Below, in pieces: positions 1 to 5,711 of a DNA stretch of 12,854 nt. Under the pieces are notes generated by a model. It saw only the letters and a program-made list of their open reading frames with translations. It had not been told where the DNA came from and did no database searches. The DNA is from CAZVRZ01 sp964629965 (GTDB lineage Bacteria; Chloroflexota; Anaerolineae; Anaerolineales; UBA4823), in assembly GCA_964629965.1 (NCBI GenBank), contig CAZVRZ010000147.1, forward strand, positions 1 through 12,854. The letters run 5' to 3'. Position 1 is the stretch's first letter. Each line of letters begins with the position of its first letter. The position numbers and the translations under genes are program-made.

Positions 1-838
1 GTTCCGTCGCTACCAAGCGTCCTTGTGTAGCTTTATTATCATACAAGCAGTTACCAAAAGAGTCTCTATCCTCTACCGTGCGCAGCCAGCCCGCCACAAG
101 CCAGGGGGTCATGGCGAAGAAGCCGATCAGTGCCAGCCCGCCGGATACACCCACCAGGGCGGTGCTGATCATCCCCAATTCGGTGATCAGGTATCTGAGC
201 ACTGCCAGCCGGTCGAAGATGGCCGCGGCCGGGCGGGACTCCTTGCCCGCCAGCAGCAGGTAAAGGGCGTAGCTGGTGAAGGCGGTCAGCCACCATCCCA
301 GGAAGTTTTGCAGTGGGATGCCCAGGTAGGCGCCTTCCACTTCCCAAACCCAATGCCCGTTCGCCACCATGATCGGGTCCATGATCACATCCCAGGCGGT
401 CATCACCAGGGCGCCGACTGCCGCCACCCCCAGCAGGCGCGGCCAGCGCTGCCAGCCCGCCGGCACCAGCCAATCGGCGATCACGTAGGAGGGGTAACTC
501 ATCACGAACCAGGCCGCCGGGATGATGTAGGGCACCAATCCCAGGAAGCGCGGCCCGAGCTGGTCGGTGTAGTGGTAGGGGCCGTAGACCCAGCCGGTGG
601 CTACTCCGACGGTCTCGAACAGCAGGCTGACGCCAAAGACCAGCCCGAGCAGCAGGAACGCCCGCTTCCAGCCCAGGCGCTGCCCGGCGTGCAAGATGGC
701 GAAGGCCAGCCCGACCACCGTGGTGATTTGGGTCACGATGGGCAGGGGGGCCGCTCCCAGCCCATGGCTGATCGGCGGGTAGATGGCGAGCAAAGCGCAC
801 AGGATCAGTAAGAGAACGGTGATACGGCGTAGAGTCAT
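1..838 (-). CDS. CruF-like carotenoid biosynthesis membrane protein (partial, 3' end outside window)
   Basis: Reading leftwards from the ATG at 838 gives an open frame to the window edge (at least 279 codons, no stop). The protein is strongly hydrophobic, with about seven membrane segments, starting with one at residues 5-25. It carries signatures of the CruF/DUF422 family: ETVGVATGWVYGPYHYT near 75-91, WDVIMDPIMVANGHWVWE near 149-166 and GIPLQNFLGWWLTAF near 173-187. Known members hydrate the 1',2' end of acyclic carotenoids in the membrane (CruF, or bisanhydrobacterioruberin hydratase in haloarchaea); the exact carotenoid substrate here is inference. A clear Shine-Dalgarno GGAGG lies 5 bases before the ATG. 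The last ~25 residues in the window are polar and do not look like the family core, so the true C-terminus may be a tail or may be altered. Other open frames over this stretch are arginine/proline-rich shadows. Confidence 0.85.
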   Translation of the reverse strand, partial: MTLRRITVLLLILCALLAIYPPISHGLGAAPLPIVTQITTVVGLAFAILHAGQRLGWKRAFLLLGLVFGVSLLFETVGVATGWVYGPYHYTDQLGPRFLGLVPYIIPAAWFVMSYPSYVIADWLVPAGWQRWPRLLGVAAVGALVMTAWDVIMDPIMVANGHWVWEVEGAYLGIPLQNFLGWWLTAFTSYALYLLLAGKESRPAAAIFDRLAVLRYLITELGMISTALVGVSGGLALIGFFAMTPWLVAGWLRTVEDRDSFGNCLYDNKATQGRLVATE

Positions 839-878
839 GCTTCCTCCGAAAATCATGCTGGTTGGGGTTTATCCCCTA

Positions 879-926
879 ATTATAATGGATGCCACTCCAC
901 AACATGGGCACATTTGGCGGTATACT
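879..926. promoter_or_regulatory. Divergent promoter region between cruF-like and small membrane protein genes
   Basis: The 94-base gap between two divergent start codons contains a palindromic ATTATAAT (879-886) that reads as a TATAAT -10 box on both strands, and a second -10-like TATACT at 921-926. The second box lies 6 bases before the ATG at 933, so transcription from it would begin at the start codon itself. No good -35 hexamer stands at 16-18 bases from any of these boxes. The assignment rests on the -10 sequences and the divergent layout only. Confidence 0.35.
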
Positions 927-932
927 TGCTGC

Positions 933-1310
933 ATGGACATCAAACGCCTCTTCCGTTCGTATTGGTTTCGTTTGGTATTTGGGGTGCTGTTTTGGTGGTC
1001 TGCGCTGGTGGGGTTGGTTTGGCTGCTCCATTCGCGATATGGCTGGCTGAAGCACCTGGCCTTCAGCGACGTGCTCTTTGTGGTCGGCGTGTTGGAGTGT
1101 CTAACCGCCAGCCTGGGGATGATGACCGATCGGTTGGATGTGATGCTTGGCGGCCCGTATGGCTCACCGGCGGTGCCAGCGCAGTCCTCTGAGGATGAGA
1201 AGCGCTGGCAGATGGTTGCCGGTTTCATGGAGCGCAAATCGTTTGGCATCCGCCTGATGGCCATTGGGCTGTTGACGATCTTTTTGTCTGCGGCGCTGAC
1301 CTTCTTATAG
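933..1310 (+). CDS. Small three-helix membrane protein, DUF3899-like
   Basis: A 125-residue protein with three predicted membrane helices at about 11-33, 44-63 and 104-124, and a polar cytosolic loop at 80-103. The second helix, with FSDVLFVVGVLECLTASLG, and the overall layout recall DUF3899, a family of unknown function; that link is from pattern memory, not a search. I chose the ATG at 933 because the longer frame from 783 adds 50 residues that overlap the divergent gene's start and are not membrane-like. No Shine-Dalgarno is well placed before 933 (GGCGG at 916-920 is too far), so translation may be leaderless. The gene converges on the radical SAM gene with only 4 bases between stop codons and no terminator hairpin. 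Confidence 0.7.
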   Translation: MDIKRLFRSYWFRLVFGVLFWWSALVGLVWLLHSRYGWLKHLAFSDVLFVVGVLECLTASLGMMTDRLDVMLGGPYGSPAVPAQSSEDEKRWQMVAGFMERKSFGIRLMAIGLLTIFLSAALTFL

Positions 1311-1314
1311 AAGA

Positions 1315-2136
1315 TTATTTACTTGACCCGTGCCGGTAGAAGCCGGTCAGTTTGAGTTGGTACTGACCGGCGAGTTGGCGCGCCTGCTGTTCGAGCTCTT
1401 GCCAGAAAAGGTTGTCTTTGGCGAGGCGCTGGCAGTCCGCCAACCGCTCGGGGTAGTGGCGGGCCAGGACGGCTTCCACGCCCAGCCAGTTCCCGCCGCG
1501 GGTGTTGATCGCTTCCACGCCCAGCTCGTCGATCGATCCTGCCAGCGCTTCCACCAGCCGCTCCAGGTCAGACAGCCCGGGCAGGTAAGGGCTGATGAAG
1601 GCCGAGGTGCGCAGCCCGTTTTCGTGCAGCGTGTGCAGGGCCTGCAGGCGCCGGCTGGGAGAGGATGCGCGCGGCTCCAGGCGGCGGGCCAACTCATCGT
1701 CCAGCGTCATCAGGCTGAGACCCACGTTGCAGCGCTCGAACTGCCGGAGCAGGTCGAGGTCGCGCAGCACCAGGTCGGACTTGGTGAGGATGGAGATGGG
1801 AACCTGGTATTCCAGCAGCACTTCCAACAGGCTGCGGGTCAGCTTATATTGTTTTTCCGGCGGCTGGTAGGCGTCGGTGACGCTGGAGAAGAACACCACC
1901 TGCTTGAGCGGCGCGCTTCGGTGGCTGAGCTGTTCTCTCAACACGGCGGCGGCGTTGGCCCTGGTATCCAGGTAGCTTCCCCAGGGTTCGCGGTGGCCGG
2001 TGAAACGTTTCATGAATCGGGCGTAGCAGTACACGCAGCCGTGCACGCAGCCCGAATAGGGGTTGATCACGTAGTCCGATTCGGGTAGTTTGCTTTTTTG
2101 CAGGATGCTCTTGACCTGGATGGAGTTAATTGCCAT
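1315..2136 (-). CDS. SPL-family radical SAM protein
   Basis: A 273-residue protein with the radical SAM iron-sulfur motif CVHGCVYC (Cys30, Cys34, Cys37) in the typical SPL context NPYSGC-HGCVYCYAR. Downstream it has the usual barrel features: FFSSVTDAYQP near 103-113, ILTKSDLVLRDLDLL near 138-152, and SLMTLDDE. This is the group related to spore photolyase but found in non-sporulating bacteria (Rv2578c-like). Such proteins use S-adenosylmethionine and a 4Fe-4S cluster; their substrate is unknown, and true photolyase activity should not be assumed. The ATG at 2136 is preceded by GGAGGAA at good spacing and gives a family-like N-terminus; the open frame extends 62 residues further but that part is the shadow of the upstream gene. 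It overlaps that gene by 11 bases, so the two are probably translationally coupled. Confidence 0.9.
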   Translation of the reverse strand: MAINSIQVKSILQKSKLPESDYVINPYSGCVHGCVYCYARFMKRFTGHREPWGSYLDTRANAAAVLREQLSHRSAPLKQVVFFSSVTDAYQPPEKQYKLTRSLLEVLLEYQVPISILTKSDLVLRDLDLLRQFERCNVGLSLMTLDDELARRLEPRASSPSRRLQALHTLHENGLRTSAFISPYLPGLSDLERLVEALAGSIDELGVEAINTRGGNWLGVEAVLARHYPERLADCQRLAKDNLFWQELEQQARQLAGQYQLKLTGFYRHGSSK

Positions 2137-2806
2137 GCGTTTTTCCTCCGCTGGCGGCGGCCGGATCATGATCCGCTTGCCAGGCACTGAAGCGCCCGGC
2201 GATGACCTGGGCGGCCTCGGCAATGAAGGCTTCCACCTTGTCATAGGTGATGAAGGCCGGCGTTGACAGGGCAGCCTGGTCTTGGTCGTACCAACGCAGC
2301 GTGCGGTCGCGCCACCCACCAATTTCCCCGGCGGTCAGCAGAGGCGGGAAGCCCGGGGAGTTGGCCGCGGCCAGGTGCGCCCAAACCTGAGCGCGCCATG
2401 GCAGGCGGCGGTACAGCTCCAGGTCGATCCAATCCGTTTCCCGGTAGTACAAGCGCCGCAGGGCGGGCTCGGGCATATCCTGGGGATGTCCGGAGCGAAA
2501 CGGCTTGATCAGCGCCTCGGCCCACGCCCGGTCGGCGAGCAGGTGGGCGGCATAGCCGGCCAGAAAGTCCGGGCCTGGCTGGCCTTCTGCCGGGCGGGTG
2601 AGCAGCTCGCGGATGGGCGCAGGATCCCCCGCCTCATTGTGGGTGCTCCATAGATGCGTGCGGGTTTTATCGTCCCGCTGGGCGCCGGGGCGCATGTGAA
2701 TGGCGTCGGGCGCAATACTGCCCAGCAAGAAGGCGGGCGTCAGCGCCTGGCGGCTAAGCTGGCATACCTGGACTCCAACTGCCAGGTGGATCATGGGGAG
2801 CGGCAT
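2126..2806 (-). CDS. Zinc-dependent phospholipase C-like hydrolase
   Basis: A 226-residue protein beginning MPLPMIHLAVG and carrying candidate metal ligands in the order expected for the zinc-dependent phospholipase C-like family (PF00882 type): His7, LGSIAPDAIHMR with Asp34, the KTRTHLW motif with His51, and FLAGYAAHLLADRAW with His88 and Asp92. Members bind two or three zinc ions in an all-helical fold. Bacterial proteins of this short type have no proven substrate, so hydrolase is the safe name. There is no signal peptide, so it is probably cytosolic. AAAGGA lies about 10 bases before the ATG. It is the first gene of a likely two-gene unit with the radical SAM gene, whose start lies inside its last codons. 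Confidence 0.8.
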   Translation of the reverse strand: MPLPMIHLAVGVQVCQLSRQALTPAFLLGSIAPDAIHMRPGAQRDDKTRTHLWSTHNEAGDPAPIRELLTRPAEGQPGPDFLAGYAAHLLADRAWAEALIKPFRSGHPQDMPEPALRRLYYRETDWIDLELYRRLPWRAQVWAHLAAANSPGFPPLLTAGEIGGWRDRTLRWYDQDQAALSTPAFITYDKVEAFIAEAAQVIAGRFSAWQADHDPAAASGGKTHGN

Positions 2807-2829
2807 AGGGTCAGATCCTTTCGATTGGA

Positions 2830-2858
2830 GTCTATCAAGAGGATGATAAATACGTCAA
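2830..2858 (-). promoter_or_regulatory. Possible promoter of the phospholipase C-like gene
   Basis: On the minus strand a good -35 hexamer TTGACG (2858-2853) is followed after 16-17 bases by a poor -10 (GATAGA or ATAGAC, about 2836-2830), some 25-30 bases before the ATG at 2806. The -35 is convincing and the -10 is not, so this is a weak call. Confidence 0.3.
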
Positions 2859-2930
2859 GGGGCTGTGCTGGGCAAAGGCAGGGGCGGCAGGATGAAAGAG
2901 CGATTCGGCCACGAATTAGACAAAGAGGAG

Positions 2931-2969
2931 ATTGCTTCGCTCGCGAAGGACGCTCACTCGCAATGACAT
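2931..2969. repeat. Palindromic intergenic repeat, copy 1 (ATTGC...GCAAT type)
   Basis: The gap 2807-2989 between two leftward genes contains an imperfect palindrome with ATTGC at 2931-2935 and GCAAT at 2960-2964, followed by GACAT. A nested hairpin TTCG-ctcg-CGAA lies at 2936-2947. A second copy with the same ends lies at 11041-11075. On the opposite strand it reads GTCATTGCGAG ... GAAGCAATCTC, which I recall as a widespread intergenic repeat in many bacterial phyla; that is memory, not a search. It may act as a transcript-end hairpin or be a non-autonomous mobile repeat. The rest of the gap shows no gene. Confidence 0.65.
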
Positions 2970-2989
2970 GGTGAATGGGGTGGCTGATC

Positions 2990-4171
2990 TTACCAGCGGG
3001 AGAATACGCCTTTGGCGCGGGCCAGGTCGCTTGTCAGCCAGTAGATCCCCTGGTAGGCTAGCTGGCTCGACCAGGTGGGGTAAGAAAGTTCATTGGCGAA
3101 AATGACCACCACGCGCGCCTGGCCTTTCACTGGCCCGCTCTTGGGTACAGCGTAGGTGACCAGGTTCATGACGCCAGCCGTCAGCCCATCCTTGTCTCCC
3201 ACGCGTCGATAATATAAGAGGCGCTGGATCCAATCCAGGGGCATGCTCTCAAGTTTTTGCTGCATCCGGGCGCTGACCTCGGCGGAAACCATCTGCCCGC
3301 CGTAAATATCTGCCATCAGCCGGGCGTACTCGCGCGCCGTCCCTGTGGGAAAGAGCCGGGCGGCTTCCACCTGCCCGTCCCAACCCAGTTGGTTGGCGGC
3401 TTCGATATACTGGTTGGACTGCACGAACTCGATCTGCTTACTGCGCCAGGTTTCATCGTTGAGGTACAGAGCCACCAGCTTGTCCAGGTAGCCGGTATCC
3501 CCTGCGGCGACCTCCTGGATGACCTTTTGGCGCAGCGCCGGGTCGGCCAGGGTGCTTTCGTGATTCAGCATTGCCAGGCTGATGCCGAGGATGGAGCGGA
3601 TGGGAACGTGATTTTCCAGGCCGGGGGTGGAATTCGGTTTTTCTTTGCCAAGCCGGGCGACCAGGTAATCCATCTCGGCGTTGCCGCTGTAATGGATCAT
3701 GAGGCGGGCGATGTCATCCAGCGTAAGGGTCTTCTCTCCGTCCAGTGCAAATCCCAGCGCGTCGGTCTTGATCCCCAGGCTGGCCAGCCCGCTTTTGTGG
3801 GCGCTGCCGTCCGTCACCGGCAGGTAATAGCGTTCCAGCTCGGCCATCTGCACCGGCTCGTTTGGGTCCAGCTCGCCGTTGACGACTGCGGATTCATAGG
3901 CGGCCAGCACGGCCACTTTCATGGTCGAGGCCAGCACCAGGGGAGTATCGGCGTGGTAAAAGATCGCCTTCCCATCCTCCACCGGCTCACCTTGCGCATC
4001 GATGGTGTAAGCAACCACGGCTGCATTCGAATTTGTGAGCAGGGCCTCGGCCAGCTCTTGCTTGCGCTGCTGGATCTGGCCGCTCAACCAGGCCGTTCCC
4101 AGCGCCATCATGAACAAGATAACGATGGTCAGTCCCAGCAATAGTTTTTTAATGCTTCTGAATTTAGACAT
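2990..4171 (-). CDS. Membrane-anchored beta-lactamase-fold serine hydrolase
   Basis: A 393-residue protein with an N-terminal membrane anchor at about 9-31 and an extracytoplasmic domain of the class A beta-lactamase/DD-peptidase fold (Beta-lactamase2, PF13354 type). The catalytic SxxK is visible as STMK (Ser82, Lys85). The SDN-like motif is YSGN (162-164) and the KTG-like motif is KDG (327-329), followed by GLTAG. The substitutions in the second and third motifs and the lack of an obvious Glu166-type omega loop argue against an ordinary antibiotic-destroying enzyme; a cell-wall or esterase-like role is an inference. AAAGGAG precedes the ATG by about 11 bases. It starts 61 bases after the stop of the ArsR-type gene on the same strand, so the regulator probably controls it. 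Confidence 0.85.
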   Translation of the reverse strand: MSKFRSIKKLLLGLTIVILFMMALGTAWLSGQIQQRKQELAEALLTNSNAAVVAYTIDAQGEPVEDGKAIFYHADTPLVLASTMKVAVLAAYESAVVNGELDPNEPVQMAELERYYLPVTDGSAHKSGLASLGIKTDALGFALDGEKTLTLDDIARLMIHYSGNAEMDYLVARLGKEKPNSTPGLENHVPIRSILGISLAMLNHESTLADPALRQKVIQEVAAGDTGYLDKLVALYLNDETWRSKQIEFVQSNQYIEAANQLGWDGQVEAARLFPTGTAREYARLMADIYGGQMVSAEVSARMQQKLESMPLDWIQRLLYYRRVGDKDGLTAGVMNLVTYAVPKSGPVKGQARVVVIFANELSYPTWSSQLAYQGIYWLTSDLARAKGVFSRW

Positions 4172-4232
4172 GGGGATAGATCTCCTTTCGGATCGGGTAG
4201 GGAATGATATACAAATGGGGGAAGCCCGCGCC

Positions 4233-4820
4233 TTATTCTTCGATCTGGATCGCTATTTCCTGGGCAGGCGCGCCGCCGGCCTCGGTGGGGTACAGGCTGG
4301 CATTCAGGCTGTAGAATGTGCCAGTCTTGGCGGCATTCTTGCTGAACTCCTCGGCCAGCTTGACCAGCTTCTTTTCGAACTTCACCAGGTCGCGCGGGCT
4401 GATCTGCACGGTCCTCAACACCCCCAAAACGTCTTTCTCTTCTTTCTGGTATTTCAAAGATTGGATGGCGGCATTGAGGTTATCGCGCAGGATGGTTAGC
4501 GCCAGGACTTGTTTGTTGGCCGTTCCTTCGCCGGGATCGATGCTGAACTGGTAGGCCACGGCCCGGTAGAGCTTTTCCAGGTTCTTGCCAGTTTCCCTTT
4601 TTTCGACCAGCCGGATCAGCCCGGCTTTTTCCAGCAGCTTGAAATGGTGGGTGAGGTTGGCCGGGTGCACGTCGAGCTGGCGGGCGACCCTGGAAACCGA
4701 CTGCTTCTCCTGGGCCAGCGCAGCCAGGATGGTGATGCGAGTGGGGTTGGTGTAGGCGCGGATCTGTTCGTCCGTCTTGAGGATCAGGCTTGGAGCGGGT
4801 GTGAGATCATAATTAGACAT
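4233..4820 (-). CDS. ArsR-family winged-helix transcriptional regulator
   Basis: A 195-residue protein with an N-terminal winged helix-turn-helix of ArsR/HTH_20 type. Helix alpha-1 includes YTNPTRITILAAL (23-35), followed by SVSRVARQLDVHPANLTHHFKLLEKAGLIR (41-70) with the recognition helix near 52-64, and the wing near 71-90. A longer helical C-terminal region (100-165) may be a dimer or ligand-sensing part. There is no cysteine anywhere, so it is not a thiol metal sensor. The ATG at 4820 is the only methionine available and has no Shine-Dalgarno; a consensus promoter places the transcription start at or next to it. It lies just upstream of the serine hydrolase gene, its likely target along with itself. 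Confidence 0.85.
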   Translation of the reverse strand: MSNYDLTPAPSLILKTDEQIRAYTNPTRITILAALAQEKQSVSRVARQLDVHPANLTHHFKLLEKAGLIRLVEKRETGKNLEKLYRAVAYQFSIDPGEGTANKQVLALTILRDNLNAAIQSLKYQKEEKDVLGVLRTVQISPRDLVKFEKKLVKLAEEFSKNAAKTGTFYSLNASLYPTEAGGAPAQEIAIQIEE

Positions 4821-4855
4821 AATTCTAATTATATGAATATTTCTAATTATGTCAA
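4808..4855 (-). promoter_or_regulatory. Consensus sigma-70 promoter embedded in an ArsR-type operator
   Basis: On the minus strand a perfect TTGACA (4855-4850) is followed after 16 bases by a perfect TATAAT (4833-4828), then 7 bases, then the regulator ATG at 4820. The same stretch holds a 10-base inverted repeat, CATAATTAGA at 4808-4817 and TCTAATTATG at 4842-4851, plus a third half-site TCTAATTAT at 4824-4832. One half-site overlaps the -35, one overlaps the -10 and one covers the start codon. A bound dimer would block polymerase, so autorepression is a natural inference. Confidence 0.8.
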
Positions 4856-4877
4856 GGGTTGGCGAATCTTTGTTTAT

Positions 4878-4905
4878 GTAGAGACGTAAGATGTTACGTC
4901 TCTAC
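4878..4905. repeat. Perfect 12-bp palindrome (GTAGAGACGTAA)
   Basis: GTAGAGACGTAA at 4878-4889 and its exact complement at 4894-4905 are separated by GATG. No T-tract follows on either strand, so this is not a classic terminator. Similar GTAGAGACG...CGTCTCTAC palindromes occur, from memory, as dispersed repeats in Chloroflexota and cyanobacteria. The right arm is part of the 174-bp duplication; at the other copy (7795-7813) only the right arm is present. Confidence 0.75.
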
Positions 4906-5061
4906 GAGGGGAGATCATGGTCGTGCAGGTGCCCGATCAGCTCCATGTTGAGCTGGCTGAGCACCTGCGCGTTCTCGAAGGCGGCCGCGGGCAGGGACTG
5001 GACGAAGTCGCACAGGTCGGCCCGCATGGCTTCGAAGGAGGCGACGACACGCTCTTCGCTC
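4888..5061. repeat. 174-bp duplicated segment, copy A
   Basis: This stretch matches 7795-7968 base for base, in the same orientation, with a single difference (G at 5051, T at 7958). The match begins inside the palindrome loop side and ends abruptly at 5061/5062. It carries the antisense of the last third of the DinB/ClbS-like gene plus the repeat arm behind it. Confidence 0.9.
4902..5061 (-). pseudogene. 3' fragment of a DinB/ClbS-like gene
   Basis: Read leftwards, this is codons 93 to 144 and the stop of the intact gene at 7809-8243, in frame, including the His-containing last helix GHLHDHD. The one base difference changes Ser96 to Arg. There is no start codon or upstream domain: beyond 5061 the sequence is unrelated, so helix 1 and the first metal-ligand His are missing. 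It is a duplicated remnant with no expected function. Confidence 0.8.
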
Positions 5062-5062
5062 T

Positions 5063-5392
5063 GCAACCTACCTCGAGCATGACACGATCCGCCTGCTGAT
5101 CCAGACGTACACTCATAACCTGTACATCATGGTCAATCTCAACTCAGTGCCTACTTACACGCTGGAGGATATATTTGATGAAGCGCCGGAGTTTTACGAG
5201 CGTGTGACGATCAACGGTAAAGAGGTGATCTACTCTCCAGGTGTATGTTGGGATGAAAGTGGCAAGGCGTTCGTTGAAGGCTGTAGTGCGCCGCAGAGAC
5301 TGACATGGTACGACGAGAATGGTAGGGCCTACTCGATCGAAGCGTTCACTTCGAAAGAGTTTTTGGTAGCAATTGCAGAAAGTATGCGGTAA
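5063..5392 (+). pseudogene. 5'-truncated coding fragment, unknown family
   Basis: The open frame ending at TAA 5390-5392 has protein-like composition (acidic and aromatic: YTLEDIFDEAPEFYERV, VIYSPGVCWDESGKAF, LTWYDENGRAYSIEAF) and continues upstream of its first ATG (5129) as TYLEHDTIRLLIQTYTHN up to exactly the edge of the duplicated block. The ATG at 5129 has no Shine-Dalgarno. I infer a gene that lost its 5' end when the block arrived. An 87-residue protein from 5129 remains possible. I do not recognise the family. The fragment is AT-richer than its neighbours. Confidence 0.5.
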
Positions 5393-5509
5393 GGGTTTAT
5401 CAGGCCATTTGTAGATAGGATCGCCGATCCCGCCGGGCGAAGCGCACACATTCAATGTCGTCAACAATATGGCGACCAGGCACAAATGCATGATCATCTG
5501 TTTTTTCAT
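5144..5509 (-). CDS. Possible secreted protein start (signal-peptide ORF), antisense to the fragment above
   Basis: On the minus strand AGGAGG (5522-5517) stands 7 bases before an ATG at 5509, and the frame opens MKKQMIMHLCLVAILLTTL followed by NVCASPGG: a positive N-terminus, a hydrophobic core of about 15 residues and a plausible signal peptidase site after CAS or VCA. This start looks genuine. The following residues up to about 40 are reasonable, but from about 5392 downwards the frame is the antisense of the truncated fragment and becomes Arg/Thr-rich, so the original gene body may have been replaced. Total 121 residues. Treat it as a broken or chimeric gene unless homologues are found. 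Confidence 0.3.
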   Translation of the reverse strand: MKKQMIMHLCLVAILLTTLNVCASPGGIGDPIYKWPDKPLPHTFCNCYQKLFRSERFDRVGPTILVVPCQSLRRTTAFNERLATFIPTYTWRVDHLFTVDRHTLVKLRRFIKYILQRVSRH

Positions 5510-5557
5510 AGACATTCCTCCTGATTGCCCATTTTTTCCACACAAAATCCCACTTTG

Positions 5558-5566
5558 TGGTATACT
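5558..5566 (+). promoter_or_regulatory. Extended -10 promoter
   Basis: TGGTATACT matches the extended -10 form TGnTATAAT closely; no -35 stands at the right distance, as is usual for this class. It would start RNA near 5573. It lies at the right arm of an imperfect CCACA...TGTGG inverted repeat (5538-5560). Confidence 0.45.
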
Positions 5567-5572
5567 CCCGCC

Positions 5573-5664
5573 GCTCTGTATATAGAGCAGCGGTTTCTAA
5601 CCGCCGGGACATTGTTTTGATATTCTCCAAATATTGCCCGATACACTGAAAGTCGGGCTTTTTT
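5573..5664 (+). ncRNA. Candidate small RNA of about 92 nt
   Basis: From the expected start of the extended -10 promoter, the sequence has three stacked hairpins: GCTCT/AGAGC (5573-5588), GCGGTT/AACCGC with a 3-base loop (5590-5604), and the rho-independent terminator (5636-5664). An unpaired AU-rich stretch (5606-5635) separates the second and third. No open frame fits inside. The second hairpin resembles a dispersed repeat (its antisense translates as the common spurious motif RLETAAL), so part of this may be repeat rather than RNA gene. Confidence 0.35.
5636..5664 (+). terminator. Rho-independent terminator
   Basis: GCCCGA (5636-5641), an 11-base loop, TCGGGC (5653-5658), then six T residues. 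It is oriented rightwards only; the other strand has no T-tract. It ends either the candidate small RNA or transcripts from the fragment at 5063-5392, and insulates the helicase gene. Confidence 0.8.
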
Positions 5665-5711
5665 GTTGCAAATTGTACGAGCTGTCCAGTTTGGATAGCC
5701 CCACACAGGGA

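Noticed and set aside
66..800. Long minus-strand frame and plus-strand frames over 23-811
   Set aside because: Arg/Pro/His-rich composition; they shadow the CruF-like gene, which is open to the window edge and has clear family motifs.
2654..2974. Plus-strand open frame over the gap 2807-2989
   Set aside because: It begins antisense to the phospholipase C-like gene and ends in the palindromic repeat; no ribosome site and no protein-like pattern.
3257..4144. Long plus-strand frame (295 residues) antisense to the serine hydrolase
   Set aside because: Gly/His/Gln-rich shadow; the minus frame has an anchor, SxxK and a ribosome site.
4878..4905. Palindrome as a rho-independent terminator or transposon end
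   Set aside because: No T-tract on either strand, no transposase and no target-site duplication that I can find.
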